Below, in pieces: positions 19,389-27,163 of a stretch of 64,000 nt of DNA. Position numbers and translations under genes: made by a program. This DNA comes from Brevibacillus porteri. Lineage in GTDB: Bacteria; Bacillota; Bacilli; Brevibacillales; Brevibacillaceae. Location: the NCBI RefSeq assembly GCF_003013475.1, contig NZ_PXZO01000017.1, positions 124,001 to 188,000 on the forward strand, read 5' to 3'. Every line of letters begins with the position of its first letter. Position 1 is the stretch's first letter. Under the pieces are notes generated by a model, which was not told the DNA's origin, did not search any database, and saw only the letters and a list, made by a program, of their open reading frames with translations.

Positions 19389-19997
19389 ATGCAAGCCCAA
19401 ACATCATTAGCTGCCCAAAGCGGCAGATGGACCATGCGGGATATTATTACGCTCGCGATCTTTAACGTCGTCATGCTCATATTGATGACGATTGCCCCGA
19501 TTATTACCGTTGTTTCTCATTTGCTGGTTGGCGGCTTTACCGCGCTACTCAACGGTCCGATTTATATGGTCATGTCTAATAAAATCGCCAAGCCCGGAAC
19601 TCTATTTTTTACAGCTGTCTTGACTGGATTGTATTTTGTCGGTTTTGGCTACGCGAATTACTTACTTACCTTAGCTGTTATCGGACTCATCTGCGAACTG
19701 ATCCTATGGGGAAAAGGCTCTTATCTGAATCCTGTGCGCAATGCAATCAGCTATTCTGTTTTTTATGTCGGCTATTCGCTTTGCGGGGTTGTCCCGCTTA
19801 TTTTCTTCCGCGAATCGTATCTCGCGACCTTGGAAAAAAGCTATACACCTGAGCAGCTTTCTGCGATGCTCTATTACTTTGAAACCCCCAGCATGATTCT
19901 CACCATGTGCTCGATTTCGTTTGTCGGCGGATTGCTCGGCTGCTATTTCGGCAATCTGTTGATGAAAAAGCACGTCAAAAAAGCAAAGCTGGTATAA
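19389..19997 (+). CDS. MptD/Trep_Strep-like ECF transporter S component, iron regulated
   Basis: 202 aa, almost entirely hydrophobic with about six predicted membrane segments. ATG 19389 is chosen because GAGGGAGGA stands 6-7 bases upstream; an in-frame ATG at 19368 lacks this. It resembles the MptD/Trep_Strep class of putative S components, substrate-binding membrane subunits that work with a shared EcfA/EcfT energising module. No A or T subunit is present here. Its Fur-box promoter and its position back to back with the metallophore genes suggest a role in uptake of the metal chelate or a related nutrient. That role is inferred. Confidence 0.72.
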   Translation: MQAQTSLAAQSGRWTMRDIITLAIFNVVMLILMTIAPIITVVSHLLVGGFTALLNGPIYMVMSNKIAKPGTLFFTAVLTGLYFVGFGYANYLLTLAVIGLICELILWGKGSYLNPVRNAISYSVFYVGYSLCGVVPLIFFRESYLATLEKSYTPEQLSAMLYYFETPSMILTMCSISFVGGLLGCYFGNLLMKKHVKKAKLV

Positions 19998-20007
19998 TGC
20001 TCTGCGT

Positions 20008-20058
20008 AAAAAAACAAGGCATATTCCTCCTCGGTGATTCGAGTTGGAATATGCCTTG
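20008..20058 (-). terminator. Intrinsic terminator, member of a hairpin family
   Basis: A 13-bp perfect stem, CAAGGCATATTCC (20015-20027) with GGAATATGCCTTG (20046-20058), is followed on the minus strand by seven T residues. It ends the minus-strand run whose last gene stops at 20080. The plus-strand gene stopping at 19997 may use the same hairpin without a T tract. The loop (TCCTCCTCGGT...AGTTGGAAT) resembles the hairpin at 31486-31528. Confidence 0.85.
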
Positions 20059-20079
20059 TAGACGTCTTAGTATCGTCCC

Positions 20080-20355
20080 TTATTGCCCTTCCATGGCGAT
20101 TAAAATAAACGTGATAATTGCGGTTATCGTACCAAAGACGAAATATATACCCATAAGAATGGCCATTAACAACAAACCGGCTTTTGCCCAGTTTTTACGA
20201 TTCAGATTCCCATCTGAACCAAAAGCCCAAACAAATAACAAAACAATATTCGCGATCGGAATCATCATGAACAACGAGACGATTATCCAATCTTTCATCG
20301 TCATGACCTTTTCGTTTTCCGCTACGCTTCCTTCCACATACGTTTGATGATCCAT
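20080..20355 (-). CDS. Small two-helix membrane protein (paralogue 1)
   Basis: 91 aa with GGAGGG 6 bases before the ATG. After a polar N-terminus come two hydrophobic segments (about 24-46 and 60-88) separated by FGSDGNLNRKNWAKAG. The family is not named with certainty. It is closely similar to the next gene upstream (about half the residues, with the same NLNRKNWAKA loop). The pair are the last genes of the 20.1-24.5 kb spike set, so they may anchor or dock the injection apparatus at the membrane; this is inference from position. Confidence 0.75.
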   Translation of the reverse strand: MDHQTYVEGSVAENEKVMTMKDWIIVSLFMMIPIANIVLLFVWAFGSDGNLNRKNWAKAGLLLMAILMGIYFVFGTITAIITFILIAMEGQ

Positions 20356-20394
20356 TCTATACCCTCCACATTTTTTGCCAATCCACCGTTCTCG

Positions 20395-20676
20395 CTATTG
20401 TTCAACCGATGCTCCAATGAATGCCAAGATCAGAATAAAAAAGAATACGCATAAGTACAACCCGATGCAAACGCCCATAATCAGCAAGTTTGCTTTTGCC
20501 CAGTTCTTTCTGTTTAGATTTCCTTCACTGCCAAATGCCCAAACAAAATACATCACGAGGTTGACCACGGGCACCATCATAATTAAAAAAGTAATCAACC
20601 ATTCCTTGACCGACATGACCCGTTCATTTTCAGGCACGTTCACTTGCAGTTGCTGTTGATGTTGCTGCTGTTCCAA
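20395..20676 (-). CDS. Small two-helix membrane protein (paralogue 2)
   Basis: 93 aa starting with TTG at 20676, with GGGAGG 7 bases upstream. A Gln-rich polar N-terminus (about 20 residues) precedes MSVKEWLITFLIMMVPVVNL, then a hydrophilic loop FGSEGNLNRKNWAKAN and a second long hydrophobic segment. It is a paralogue of the gene 39 bases downstream. No enzymatic motif is visible. It starts 15 bases after the DcrB-like gene stop, so it belongs to the same transcript. Confidence 0.75.
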   Translation of the reverse strand: MEQQQHQQQLQVNVPENERVMSVKEWLITFLIMMVPVVNLVMYFVWAFGSEGNLNRKNWAKANLLIMGVCIGLYLCVFFFILILAFIGASVEQ

Positions 20677-20691
20677 TTGGAAACCTCCCTG

Positions 20692-21333
20692 TTATGTCAT
20701 GTTCACATTTTGCTCAACCCGTAGCGTGCGAATCAACGCATGAGCCAGAGGCTGCCATACGAGCACTTCTTCAGACTCAAAATGAAAGCTCCCGAGTAGT
20801 GCCCGCCCGTTTACCGATGTCGCGAACAAGATTTGATAGTAGGTTTTGTCCTCGACCGGAATGATGAATTCGCTGCAGGCAACCCTGCATCCATCCTGTT
20901 CGATCAGCTCATTATGTACGACCTGCAAGCCTGCCTGCGCCTTTTTAATTTGTGCTGTCATCGCCTGCACAAACGATTCCACGCCGCTCATCGGTAACAG
21001 ATGTGCCATATGATTCATGCCGAGCATAACCTCGCTATTTTCCTCTTTATAGGTAAGCTGCTCGTGCTGATGATTCCCTGCGCTATTTGACCCGCGTCCC
21101 CTCGGCATGAGCTGCATCGAACGGGGCAACTGAATGCCGAGCTGCCCGTCAAAGAGAACCTTCTCCTCGAATTCGAATCTGCGTCCTTCGTACTCCATGT
21201 AGCCTTTTTGCACACCATCCAAACACTCCGCAAGCGTCAATTGCACCTGCTGTTCTTCCATTTCAGCTAATTGACGCCGTGTCTGGATGCTGTTCCATAC
21301 ATCCAAAATCTTTTCATCCCAGTAGATCGTCAT
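20692..21333 (-). CDS. DcrB/DUF1795-like protein, possible effector-loading adaptor
   Basis: 213 aa, soluble, without signal peptide; GGAGGGAGCC stands directly before the ATG. The body looks like the DcrB/DUF1795 fold: IQLPRSMQLMPR, then a region of alternating beta segments ending ALIRTLRVEQ. It resembles the 222-aa protein at 39804. DUF1795 proteins of the EagR type are chaperone-adaptors that load effectors on VgrG in known T6SSs. Assignment here rests on fold impression and neighbourhood only. The ATGA overlap with the upstream gene indicates translational coupling. Confidence 0.5.
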   Translation of the reverse strand: MTIYWDEKILDVWNSIQTRRQLAEMEEQQVQLTLAECLDGVQKGYMEYEGRRFEFEEKVLFDGQLGIQLPRSMQLMPRGRGSNSAGNHQHEQLTYKEENSEVMLGMNHMAHLLPMSGVESFVQAMTAQIKKAQAGLQVVHNELIEQDGCRVACSEFIIPVEDKTYYQILFATSVNGRALLGSFHFESEEVLVWQPLAHALIRTLRVEQNVNMT

Positions 21334-21851
21334 GGCTCCCTCCGCATTGCCTGTTCCACTTTTTGCAAAACAAATCCGTTCAAGCTTCTGCGAAGGAAGC
21401 TTTCCGCAGCATCCAGACTCACCACGATATACGGCTCCAAAACCCCCTGAATCTTAAAGAAATGATGTGCCTTTATCTTATCGGTATCTAATACAAGCCT
21501 CTTTACTGTTCCATTCAAATGAAACGCAGTCTCCATGGAAAGGCAATCTACAGCAGGTACTTGCATGGCCCAGTAAACGTTTCGCAGATTGGTTTCGCTG
21601 TCGATCAAATCGACGCGCTTCCATTGTACACTCGGATTGTATTTGGCAGTAATGGTTTTCATCCGCTCCGAAATCATCGGCAGTGGCTTTTCCAACCAAT
21701 CTGTGCAGGCATTGGCCCCATCCATGTTCACCTCGAGAACGGATATCGGCGGGAGTTGCTCGAAGGTGTTTTCCTTTTGCAGCCCCAGCCCCGATGGTAC
21801 GACCCTTTGAGCTATTCGACCGTCATCTGCTAGCAAATAATAATCGCGCAT
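21330..21851 (-). CDS. Imm11-like protein of the second spike set
   Basis: 173 aa; AAGGAGG 9 bases before the ATG. It is homologous to the 183-aa protein at 36617, sharing DYYLL/NYFIL at the start, PLPMISERMKTI / PIPLYSNRLKTI, VDCLS / VNCLS and LNGTVKRLVLDTDKI / RDGSLKRLVLDPEKI. The pattern suggests the Imm11/DUF1629 superfamily, though the family call is tentative. In both spike sets this gene lies directly after a pentapeptide-repeat gene, so it may be a conserved loading or tip-assembly factor rather than an immunity protein. It is coupled by ATGA to the next gene. Confidence 0.55.
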   Translation of the reverse strand: MRDYYLLADDGRIAQRVVPSGLGLQKENTFEQLPPISVLEVNMDGANACTDWLEKPLPMISERMKTITAKYNPSVQWKRVDLIDSETNLRNVYWAMQVPAVDCLSMETAFHLNGTVKRLVLDTDKIKAHHFFKIQGVLEPYIVVSLDAAESFLRRSLNGFVLQKVEQAMRREP

Positions 21852-21866
21852 GTCATCCCGCCTCCT

Positions 21867-22970
21867 TTATTCCGTTTTCCACTCAATCTGCTGTATCTGT
21901 CCTTCACTCAATGCAAAGCGCTCCCGGTCCTTCTCGAAAAAAACGGCATTCCGCATATTCGCTCCATGAAAATTCGCATGATACAGACGAGAATGGCGAA
22001 AATCCGCTCCTTCCAAATCAGCATATGCAAATTGGACACCGAGTAAGCCCGGTACACGATGTAGCTCGTCCGCACTTACTCCTTGTCCCTCGGCATAAGA
22101 GAAGATGGCTCCACTCAAGTCAGCATGACGAAAATCGGCATCACAAAGAAGCGAATGGCTGAAATCGGTGCGTTGAAGCTTGCTCTTTACCCATCTTGTT
22201 CCGAATAGGACACACTCATGGAACTGACTGTCCGTAAGATTACTGCCACTAAAATCGCAATAGCGCAAATCCAGTGCATCCACATTGCTTCGCGGCAAAT
22301 CCATGTGGGCGAATGTTTCATGGGTGCAAAACGTTCCTTTTGGTTGCCCAAGCAGGCTTCTGCTCTCTTTCTCCTCCCGCTTGATTCGCTCTTCTACGTA
22401 CACCACTTCGCTGATGTCTTTGAATTCGCCCACTCGTATGTACAGACGATCCGCTTTCCTAATCTGTTGGTACTCAGGCAGCTTGATAACTTCCGGAATC
22501 GCTACTCGGGAAAGCGCTGTGACAAACTGACAGAAAAGCTCCATTTCCTTTAGGACCATATACTCCACATCAGCTGCGTGTATGATCCCCATGTACATTT
22601 TTCGGCGTTCGTCCAGTAGCGAAATCAGCGTGGACACCTCTTGCAATGTCCACGCTGCATCGTATCGTGCATAGCATTCCACTGGCTCCCAGTACCATTG
22701 ATCCGTATAAGCCTCTATTAAAAATGTGTGTGTGCCATCCAATACCGTTGTCCGAAGCAACGAGTAGTGAATAAAACCGACAGGGGGAAGCTCCTGATTG
22801 TTCTGCATGAAGTCAATATGCTGGAGCATTTGCCGAAAAGACTCCACGAACTCCTGGACGAGCTGATCCTTGTTTTGCTGGAAATAGCGCTCGAGTGCCG
22901 TTACGCTTTCAGCCAACGCTGGCCGGAAGGTGTTATCGTGCAGATGCTGGAGCGCTTCCTCTTTCTTCAT
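21867..22970 (-). CDS. Pentapeptide-repeat protein associated with VgrG (copy 2)
   Basis: 367 aa. The first 190 residues are helical and start MKKEEALQHLHDNTFRPALAES. From about residue 230 there are pentapeptide repeats of the A(D/N)LxX kind: NVDALDLRYCDFSGSNLTDS, CDADFRHADLSGAIFSYA, FAYADLEGADFRHSRLYHAN. These would fold as a right-handed quadrilateral beta-helix. A paralogue lies at 37165. In both places it follows a vgrG and precedes an Imm11-like gene, so the unit vgrG-pentapeptide-Imm11-like is duplicated. The function is unknown: a spike extension, a tip adaptor or an effector are all possible. Confidence 0.8.
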   Translation of the reverse strand: MKKEEALQHLHDNTFRPALAESVTALERYFQQNKDQLVQEFVESFRQMLQHIDFMQNNQELPPVGFIHYSLLRTTVLDGTHTFLIEAYTDQWYWEPVECYARYDAAWTLQEVSTLISLLDERRKMYMGIIHAADVEYMVLKEMELFCQFVTALSRVAIPEVIKLPEYQQIRKADRLYIRVGEFKDISEVVYVEERIKREEKESRSLLGQPKGTFCTHETFAHMDLPRSNVDALDLRYCDFSGSNLTDSQFHECVLFGTRWVKSKLQRTDFSHSLLCDADFRHADLSGAIFSYAEGQGVSADELHRVPGLLGVQFAYADLEGADFRHSRLYHANFHGANMRNAVFFEKDRERFALSEGQIQQIEWKTE

Positions 22971-22987
22971 CGATGTAAGTGCCCCCT

Positions 22988-24457
22988 CTAGTTCATCTTG
23001 ATTTCCGAACCTTTCATCTCGATCTTTTCTTCCAATTTGATCGTATTTCCTTTTCCACTCAGTTCTACTTTATCCGCACTAATATGAAGAGAAGCAGCTG
23101 ACAGTTTCATGTCCTTACCGGCTGTAATGTTCACATTCTGGCTGCTCTGGATATCGATTCCACTCGTATCACTGATCGTAATCGACATATCTCCTGTCGT
23201 GATCACAATTTTGTCCGGAGCCAGTACGATTTCCTTGCCATACTTGGTACGAAACGTTTTTACCGCAGGGTCCTTCATTCGGTCTCCACCGCCTCCTCCT
23301 CCTGCACTGCTTTTCGGTGAGGATTTCTGTTTGGGCGCTGGCTTGTCGTCGTCTGGTATTTCCTTGAGAACAGAGCTGATCGCGATACCGTCCTCTTCTT
23401 TTTTGCTCGGGAAATAAATCCGAATCTGGTCGTTCAGCTCTGGCATGACATACCATCCAGTTTGATCCTCGGAGGCATAAATGGTGGAGTAAGGGAACCA
23501 ATATGCCGTGCTCTGATCCTGCTGATCATCCATGTCCAGCTTGGCCCGCACATTGTCCTTCTGGACTTGCAGCACCCGGCCTTGGATGGACGCCCCGATG
23601 ATGGCATGGTTATACTGCTTCTTACGCGCCAGACCTAGGCGTGGATAAAGCTTGTACGTGTGTGTGACAATGCCTTCCTTCATCTCTGTGACCGCTTCTC
23701 CGACCACAAGTGGTCTGGATTTGAAGTTCACCTCATTGCCGACCTCCAGCACTCGTTCGCTCTGTACTTCATACACGGTATAGTCCTGGTCATCGATTCC
23801 TGGAACCTTGTTCTCAGCATCACTCTGATAATCCCCCACACGCTTATGCACCGTATAATGACTAACCGCAAGCTTTCCTTTATCTTGACCTTTTGGCAAA
23901 CCGAAATAAAACTTGGGAATGTCAAAAGCCGTTGTCGGGATCAAACCTGTATAAAAGCGCGACGCCATCCTCTTCAGGAACTGCCAATCGGTTTCTTCAT
24001 ACTGCATGACAAACGTATTCAAAGCCTTTCCGTTCGTAACAGAGTCAATAAAATCAGCTTTTCCGTACCCGGACAGCACCGTTTTCACGAGCCCCGCATA
24101 GGTCATCGCCGGATTTTGAAACGAACGCTTTCTCGTTTTGACATCCAACAAATAGGTATGAGAAATTGCCTCCAGCGACAAGTAATAAATACCGCGAACC
24201 GCTTTAACATGGACGCGCAAGACGATGCCCTGGAACCATGTTTTCGGCTTGCCCGATTCATCCGCCAGTGCCACGCTGATCAGCGTTTGCGCATTTGTCT
24301 GGTTCACGTAGCTATCTTTTCGCTCTTCAGAAATAATCCCCGTGAGCGTCAGTCGCGCATGCTCGTTCATTTTTTTCACGACTTTCATCGTTTGCAGATG
24401 AGTAAATTCATAGGGCGAAACTTGTATATCTCCATAAGTGAGTGTTCGATTGCTCAT
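22988..24457 (-). CDS. VgrG-like spike protein without toxin tip (copy 2)
   Basis: 489 aa; GGGAGGGG ahead of the ATG. The VgrG/gp27-gp5-like core shows MKVVKKMNEHARLTLTGII, KRSFQNPAMTYAGLVKTVLS and YEETDWQFLKRMASRFYTGL, followed by an OB-like segment with WFPYSTIYASEDQTGWYVMPEL. The C-terminus is a beta-strand repeat stalk (about 400-489) ending IKLEEKIEMKGSEIKMN, consistent with a short gp5-like needle and no cargo domain. It parallels the 474-aa VgrG at 38383. VgrG trimers form the puncturing spike on the tube of T6SSs and related contractile systems. Copy 2 is followed 17 bases later by its pentapeptide partner. Confidence 0.88.
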   Translation of the reverse strand: MSNRTLTYGDIQVSPYEFTHLQTMKVVKKMNEHARLTLTGIISEERKDSYVNQTNAQTLISVALADESGKPKTWFQGIVLRVHVKAVRGIYYLSLEAISHTYLLDVKTRKRSFQNPAMTYAGLVKTVLSGYGKADFIDSVTNGKALNTFVMQYEETDWQFLKRMASRFYTGLIPTTAFDIPKFYFGLPKGQDKGKLAVSHYTVHKRVGDYQSDAENKVPGIDDQDYTVYEVQSERVLEVGNEVNFKSRPLVVGEAVTEMKEGIVTHTYKLYPRLGLARKKQYNHAIIGASIQGRVLQVQKDNVRAKLDMDDQQDQSTAYWFPYSTIYASEDQTGWYVMPELNDQIRIYFPSKKEEDGIAISSVLKEIPDDDKPAPKQKSSPKSSAGGGGGGDRMKDPAVKTFRTKYGKEIVLAPDKIVITTGDMSITISDTSGIDIQSSQNVNITAGKDMKLSAASLHISADKVELSGKGNTIKLEEKIEMKGSEIKMN

Positions 24458-24506
24458 GTATCCCCTCCCTGCCAGATGAACCCCCTTCTCCGATGCTCCT
24501 AGGGAA

Positions 24507-24770
24507 ATGGATTCACCCTTCCAAATAAGACCATTATTTTACACACAATCTTACAATCGGTATTATTTGGGATTTTTTGAATGGGTCATTAGTCCTGAAT
24601 GGTATGATTTGGAGGCAAAGGGAGAGGCTTTGTACCATTTCTTATCTGCTCGAGAGCCCGATGGAAGTCCTTCTTTTACCTCGAGTATTCCTGCGATTTG
24701 CAATTGCGCTACCATTTATAGGATGATAGGGGAATTCATAGAGATCAAACAAGGGAGAGAATCCAGGTGA
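24507..24770 (+). CDS. Small hypothetical protein
   Basis: 87 aa, divergent from vgrG copy 2. The ribosome binding site is weak (AGGGAA just before the ATG). I do not recognise the family. The protein is soluble and rich in aromatic residues (YNRYYLGFFEWVISPEWYD). It overlaps the next ORF by 4 bases, which supports both being real. It could be a remnant of a toxin or immunity gene, given the region. Confidence 0.45.
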   Translation: MDSPFQIRPLFYTQSYNRYYLGFFEWVISPEWYDLEAKGEALYHFLSAREPDGSPSFTSSIPAICNCATIYRMIGEFIEIKQGRESR

Positions 24771-25021
24771 ACATAAAGAAAAATCAAGTATTTGTAGAAT
24801 TGGAGATAGCGAATTTGAACAACACAGAACTTACATCCACGCTATATGAAATGTGCTACTCTCATAAAGAGTATGAAAACGATGTAATCGAGGTACATCA
24901 AGTTGTCGATCTGGGAAAGCATAAAGGCAAGTCGAGATACTTAATTATCATCAATATTACGCGAGATTTGGATAATCTCGGGGAAGAAATTGATAACCCT
25001 TATATCGTCAAAGGCCCTTGA
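24767..25021 (+). CDS. Small hypothetical protein, possible immunity-type gene
   Basis: 84 aa from a GTG at 24767 with AGGGAGAG 7 bases upstream, overlapping the preceding stop (translational coupling). The sequence is acidic, with a beta/alpha pattern (VFVELEIANLNN, SRYLIIINITRDLDNL). No family is recognised. The stop codon lies inside the terminator hairpin at 25010-25040. Confidence 0.5.
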   Translation: MNIKKNQVFVELEIANLNNTELTSTLYEMCYSHKEYENDVIEVHQVVDLGKHKGKSRYLIIINITRDLDNLGEEIDNPYIVKGP

Positions 25022-25040
25022 ATTTAGTTCAAGGGCCTTT
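25010..25040. terminator. Bidirectional terminator
   Basis: A perfect 13-bp stem, AAAGGCCCTTGAA with TTCAAGGGCCTTT and a 5-base loop, lies between two convergent short genes (stops at 25021 plus and 25046 minus). A/T-rich ends on both sides suit both strands. Confidence 0.85.
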
Positions 25041-25045
25041 CCTAT

Positions 25046-25285
25046 TTACTCATAACGGCTTCCTGCAATTAAAATGGTAGCAAACAAATTCCAGTCTACA
25101 TCTTCAAGATCAGCTAACATATTATCACAATCTTCAATCCATGACTCCATCCCACTTAGGAACTCTTCCAGGGACATATTCGCCCACTCTTTTTTATTTT
25201 GCTGATAATCCTTAATCAAGTGAGAAATGAATTGAACCATATCCTCTCTGCTCTCAACCGTACCCGCTCTCTCTAGAATATCCAT
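25046..25285 (-). CDS. Small acidic protein, DUF7660-like
   Basis: 79 aa; AGGAGGAG 6-8 bases before the ATG. The pattern (REDMVQFISHLIKDYQQN, then W-N-LEEFLSGMESWIEDCDN and a final DWNLFATILIAGSRYE) recalls the small DUF7660 proteins often found beside polymorphic toxins. Family membership is from memory of the pattern. An immunity role is possible but unproven; no toxin partner lies next to it. Confidence 0.6.
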   Translation of the reverse strand: MDILERAGTVESREDMVQFISHLIKDYQQNKKEWANMSLEEFLSGMESWIEDCDNMLADLEDVDWNLFATILIAGSRYE

Positions 25286-25365
25286 GCGAAACTCCTCCTA
25301 CCCCTATGTCTTTATCTTCTATTTTACTATAGATGTTCCAAAGGAGTTTGACGAATTGGGGAATG

Positions 25366-25396
25366 AAAAAAGCCCGCTGGCGTGCAACGGGCTTTC
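25366..25396 (-). terminator. Intrinsic terminator after the secreted coiled-coil gene
   Basis: AGCCCG (25371-25376) pairs with CGGGCT (25388-25393) across an 11-base loop, followed on the minus strand by TTTTTTC. It lies about 80 bases beyond the stop of the gene at 25472-26167. Confidence 0.7.
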
Positions 25397-25471
25397 TGTC
25401 TCTTATGTGAGGGGGAACATCTGTCTAGTCAATAACAGGATTCGGGCTGTCACTATTCTCGGAGACGTTCC

Positions 25472-26167
25472 TTATTGAATAATCTCGGAAATCGCTTGCT
25501 TTTGCTCCAAAATCTCGGTTTGTACCTCGATCAGTTCTTTCAACAGATCAGCAGCCTCTTGCAAGGATGCAGCTGCTTGCTCCTTGTCACCGGACTTGAA
25601 TACTTCTTTTGCTTCTTTCACTGCGTTTTTCTCATTTGTTTTCAGTTCTTTTGCTTGCTCTTTGTTCGCTTTCTTTTCTGTGCGGATTGGCTTCAATTCT
25701 TGGTTCATCTCTTTGAAAGAAGCTTTTTTCTCTTTTACCTGCGCCAATTCAGTTTGGACATGAGCGAGTTTTTCTTCGATAGCTGTATGGTTCGCGGCGA
25801 TTTCAGCCTTGATGCTCGCTACCTTTTCTTTATCCTTTGCTTTCTTCGCTTCTTTCAATTCGGCAGACAGCGCCTTGTTCTCTTCTCGCAGCGGCTTTGT
25901 CTCTGCCAGCGCACTTTTCACGGTTTCACGTACTTCTGGCGTCACATCGCCCCAAAGAATGTCCCATGCTTGTTTGTTGGTCTGGGTTTGAGCTTTCAGT
26001 TTATCTTGGAGAGCTTTTTGCTCCACTTGTAGTGCTTTTAGTGCTTGAACTTCAGGCAGGCTCCTCCACCCTGCTTCTTTCCCTTCTTTCTCAGCGGCAA
26101 AAGCTCCTACGGCACTCGTTGCCAACAAGCTCGCTGCGATTACAGATACGGAAAGCATTTTTTTCAT
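25472..26167 (-). CDS. Secreted coiled-coil protein
   Basis: 231 aa; AGGGAG 9 bases before the ATG. The N-terminus is a typical Sec signal peptide (MKKMLSVSVIAASLLATSAVGAFA, cleavage likely after AFA). The mature part is almost entirely charged helix with heptad-like runs of K, E, Q, A and L, ending in ELIEVQTEILEQKQAISEIIQ. Low sequence complexity prevents a family call. It has its own promoter region and terminator and need not belong to the injection locus. Confidence 0.82.
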   Translation of the reverse strand: MKKMLSVSVIAASLLATSAVGAFAAEKEGKEAGWRSLPEVQALKALQVEQKALQDKLKAQTQTNKQAWDILWGDVTPEVRETVKSALAETKPLREENKALSAELKEAKKAKDKEKVASIKAEIAANHTAIEEKLAHVQTELAQVKEKKASFKEMNQELKPIRTEKKANKEQAKELKTNEKNAVKEAKEVFKSGDKEQAAASLQEAADLLKELIEVQTEILEQKQAISEIIQ

Positions 26168-26571
26168 GTGTGAACACTCCCTGTCTACTATTGTTTCTTA
26201 CAAACCAATCGTAACGTACGGGCATTGGGAATGTTCGGGATAACCTCGTGAAAAGTAAGGGGAAAGTGTGGGATTTGGGAAAAACACAAAAAGCCTAGGA
26301 GAGGCCTGGGCCGAGCTGGATTGCCATTCATTGAAAGCTATGTATACGGCTCTTCCTGATCGTCCGGTGTAAGCAAACTGCTCATTTGATTTTGCGCATG
26401 CAAAAAGACTGATTCCATCTCATTGTTGAAAGATGGACATCAGCCTTTGAAAGTTTACCAATTGATAATCAAGTTGTTTCTTGTTTATTTGATTTCTTAT
26501 ATGCTTATTTTTTTGGAGATTACATGGGTTTACACAAATTCTTGACAGACCCTTTTCCAGTCCAGTTTACA
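26168..26571. other. Non-coding gap with an Imm11-like relic and a repeat hairpin
   Basis: No intact gene is seen. On the minus strand at about 26345-26375 the frame reads SLLTPDDQEEP, resembling WLTPDYQEELDE of the Imm11-like gene at 36617. It is the trace of a lost copy, short enough to be tentative. It directly abuts the hairpin at 26402-26448. The same relic-hairpin order recurs at 32325-32452. The segment at 26220-26340 holds nothing recognised. Confidence 0.5.
26402..26448 (-). repeat. Terminator-like hairpin repeat, member e
   Basis: An imperfect stem: AAAAAGACTGATTCCATCT (26402-26420) against AGATGGACATCAGCCTTT (26431-26448). The downstream GAAAGTTTAC block is shared with the hairpins at 27038 and 31486. 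It stands about 125 bases beyond the stop of the small gene at 26572-26916 and can act as its terminator. Confidence 0.65.
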
Positions 26572-26916
26572 TTATTCGTCGTCTTCCTCTACTAAAATAT
26601 CATCCAATCTTTCTCTATCATCAGCAATTTGTCGTGACAATTCAAAGCTATTCATAAAATGTTCCAGTGGCAACTCTTCTTTGCAATCTTCATCCTGATC
26701 ATAAAGTTTAAAATTAGCTTTATATTTAATTAAACCTTCTACTAAACCCTTCATTTTTTCCATCTCTTCATTATTAACATTATCAACTTCCATGAGAGAA
26801 CTATTATTACTAATATGATTTTTTATCACTGATAGACTTAAAGCAGTGTGTTTCTTGATAGTCATTAACAAATTACTTGTACTTTCTGATTGGATTATTA
26901 TGGTTATTTTAGTCAA
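26572..26916 (-). CDS. Small acidic hypothetical protein, possible immunity gene
   Basis: 114 aa, TTG start at 26916 with AAGGAGG 8 bases upstream. AT-rich codons differ from the core genes of the locus. The first half (TKITIIIQSESTSNLLMTIKKH) has a beta-alpha pattern and the C-terminus is very acidic (DDILVEEDDE). The family is not recognised. Its place between an inverted vgrG relic and a module-end hairpin matches that of the immunity genes in the neighbouring modules, so it may be an immunity gene that outlived its toxin. Confidence 0.55.
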   Translation of the reverse strand: MTKITIIIQSESTSNLLMTIKKHTALSLSVIKNHISNNSSLMEVDNVNNEEMEKMKGLVEGLIKYKANFKLYDQDEDCKEELPLEHFMNSFELSRQIADDRERLDDILVEEDDE

Positions 26917-26965
26917 AGAGAATTCCTCCTTCTAAAATATTCTATAAAAACGCCCATGCCAACAA

Positions 26966-27040
26966 ATGAAGCTATTTACCTCTGTACAGCACCAGCAACA
27001 TGATTCTGGACGGGAAAGTGGATCTCCAAGCGCCAAAAAG
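26966..27040 (+). pseudogene. Fragment of a vgrG gene in inverted orientation
   Basis: The plus strand reads EAIYL, then after a 1-base deletion YSTSNMILDGKVDLQAPK. This matches EAIYLMCSTSSMILDGEVDLQAPK of the VgrG at 33435-36194, which is on the opposite strand. About 75 bases remain. The match ends at the stem of the hairpin at 27038, as does the truncated vgrG at 31475. It is a relic of an inverted or rearranged spike gene. Confidence 0.75.
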
Positions 27041-27077
27041 GCTTCTTCCTCCTCATCATTCAAGTGGAATAAGCCTT
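27038..27077 (-). repeat. Terminator-like hairpin repeat, member b
   Basis: AAGGCTTCTTCC (27038-27049) pairs with GGAATAAGCCTT (27066-27077), with a run of T after it on the minus strand and the shared GAAAGTTTAT block beside it. It lies about 90 bases past the stop of the YezG-like gene at 27164 and can terminate it. Confidence 0.75.
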
Positions 27078-27163
27078 GGAAAGTTTATCATGTGATAGTT
27101 ATGTTATTTATTGTAGGTACTTTTTATTGTAATGTACGGTTCTTTTTCCCCCATACATTGTCC

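Noticed and set aside
23660..24502. Plus-strand open frame of 280 codons opposite vgrG copy 2
   Set aside because: Antisense shadow; the minus strand carries the complete VgrG motifs.
25284..25478. Plus-strand frame of 64 codons
   Set aside because: It runs through the terminator hairpin at 25366-25396 and has no ribosome binding site or homology.
25472..26167. Coiled-coil secreted protein considered as an injected effector
   Set aside because: It has a Sec signal peptide and its own terminator, and no VgrG, PAAR or toxin motif, so it is not obviously part of the apparatus.
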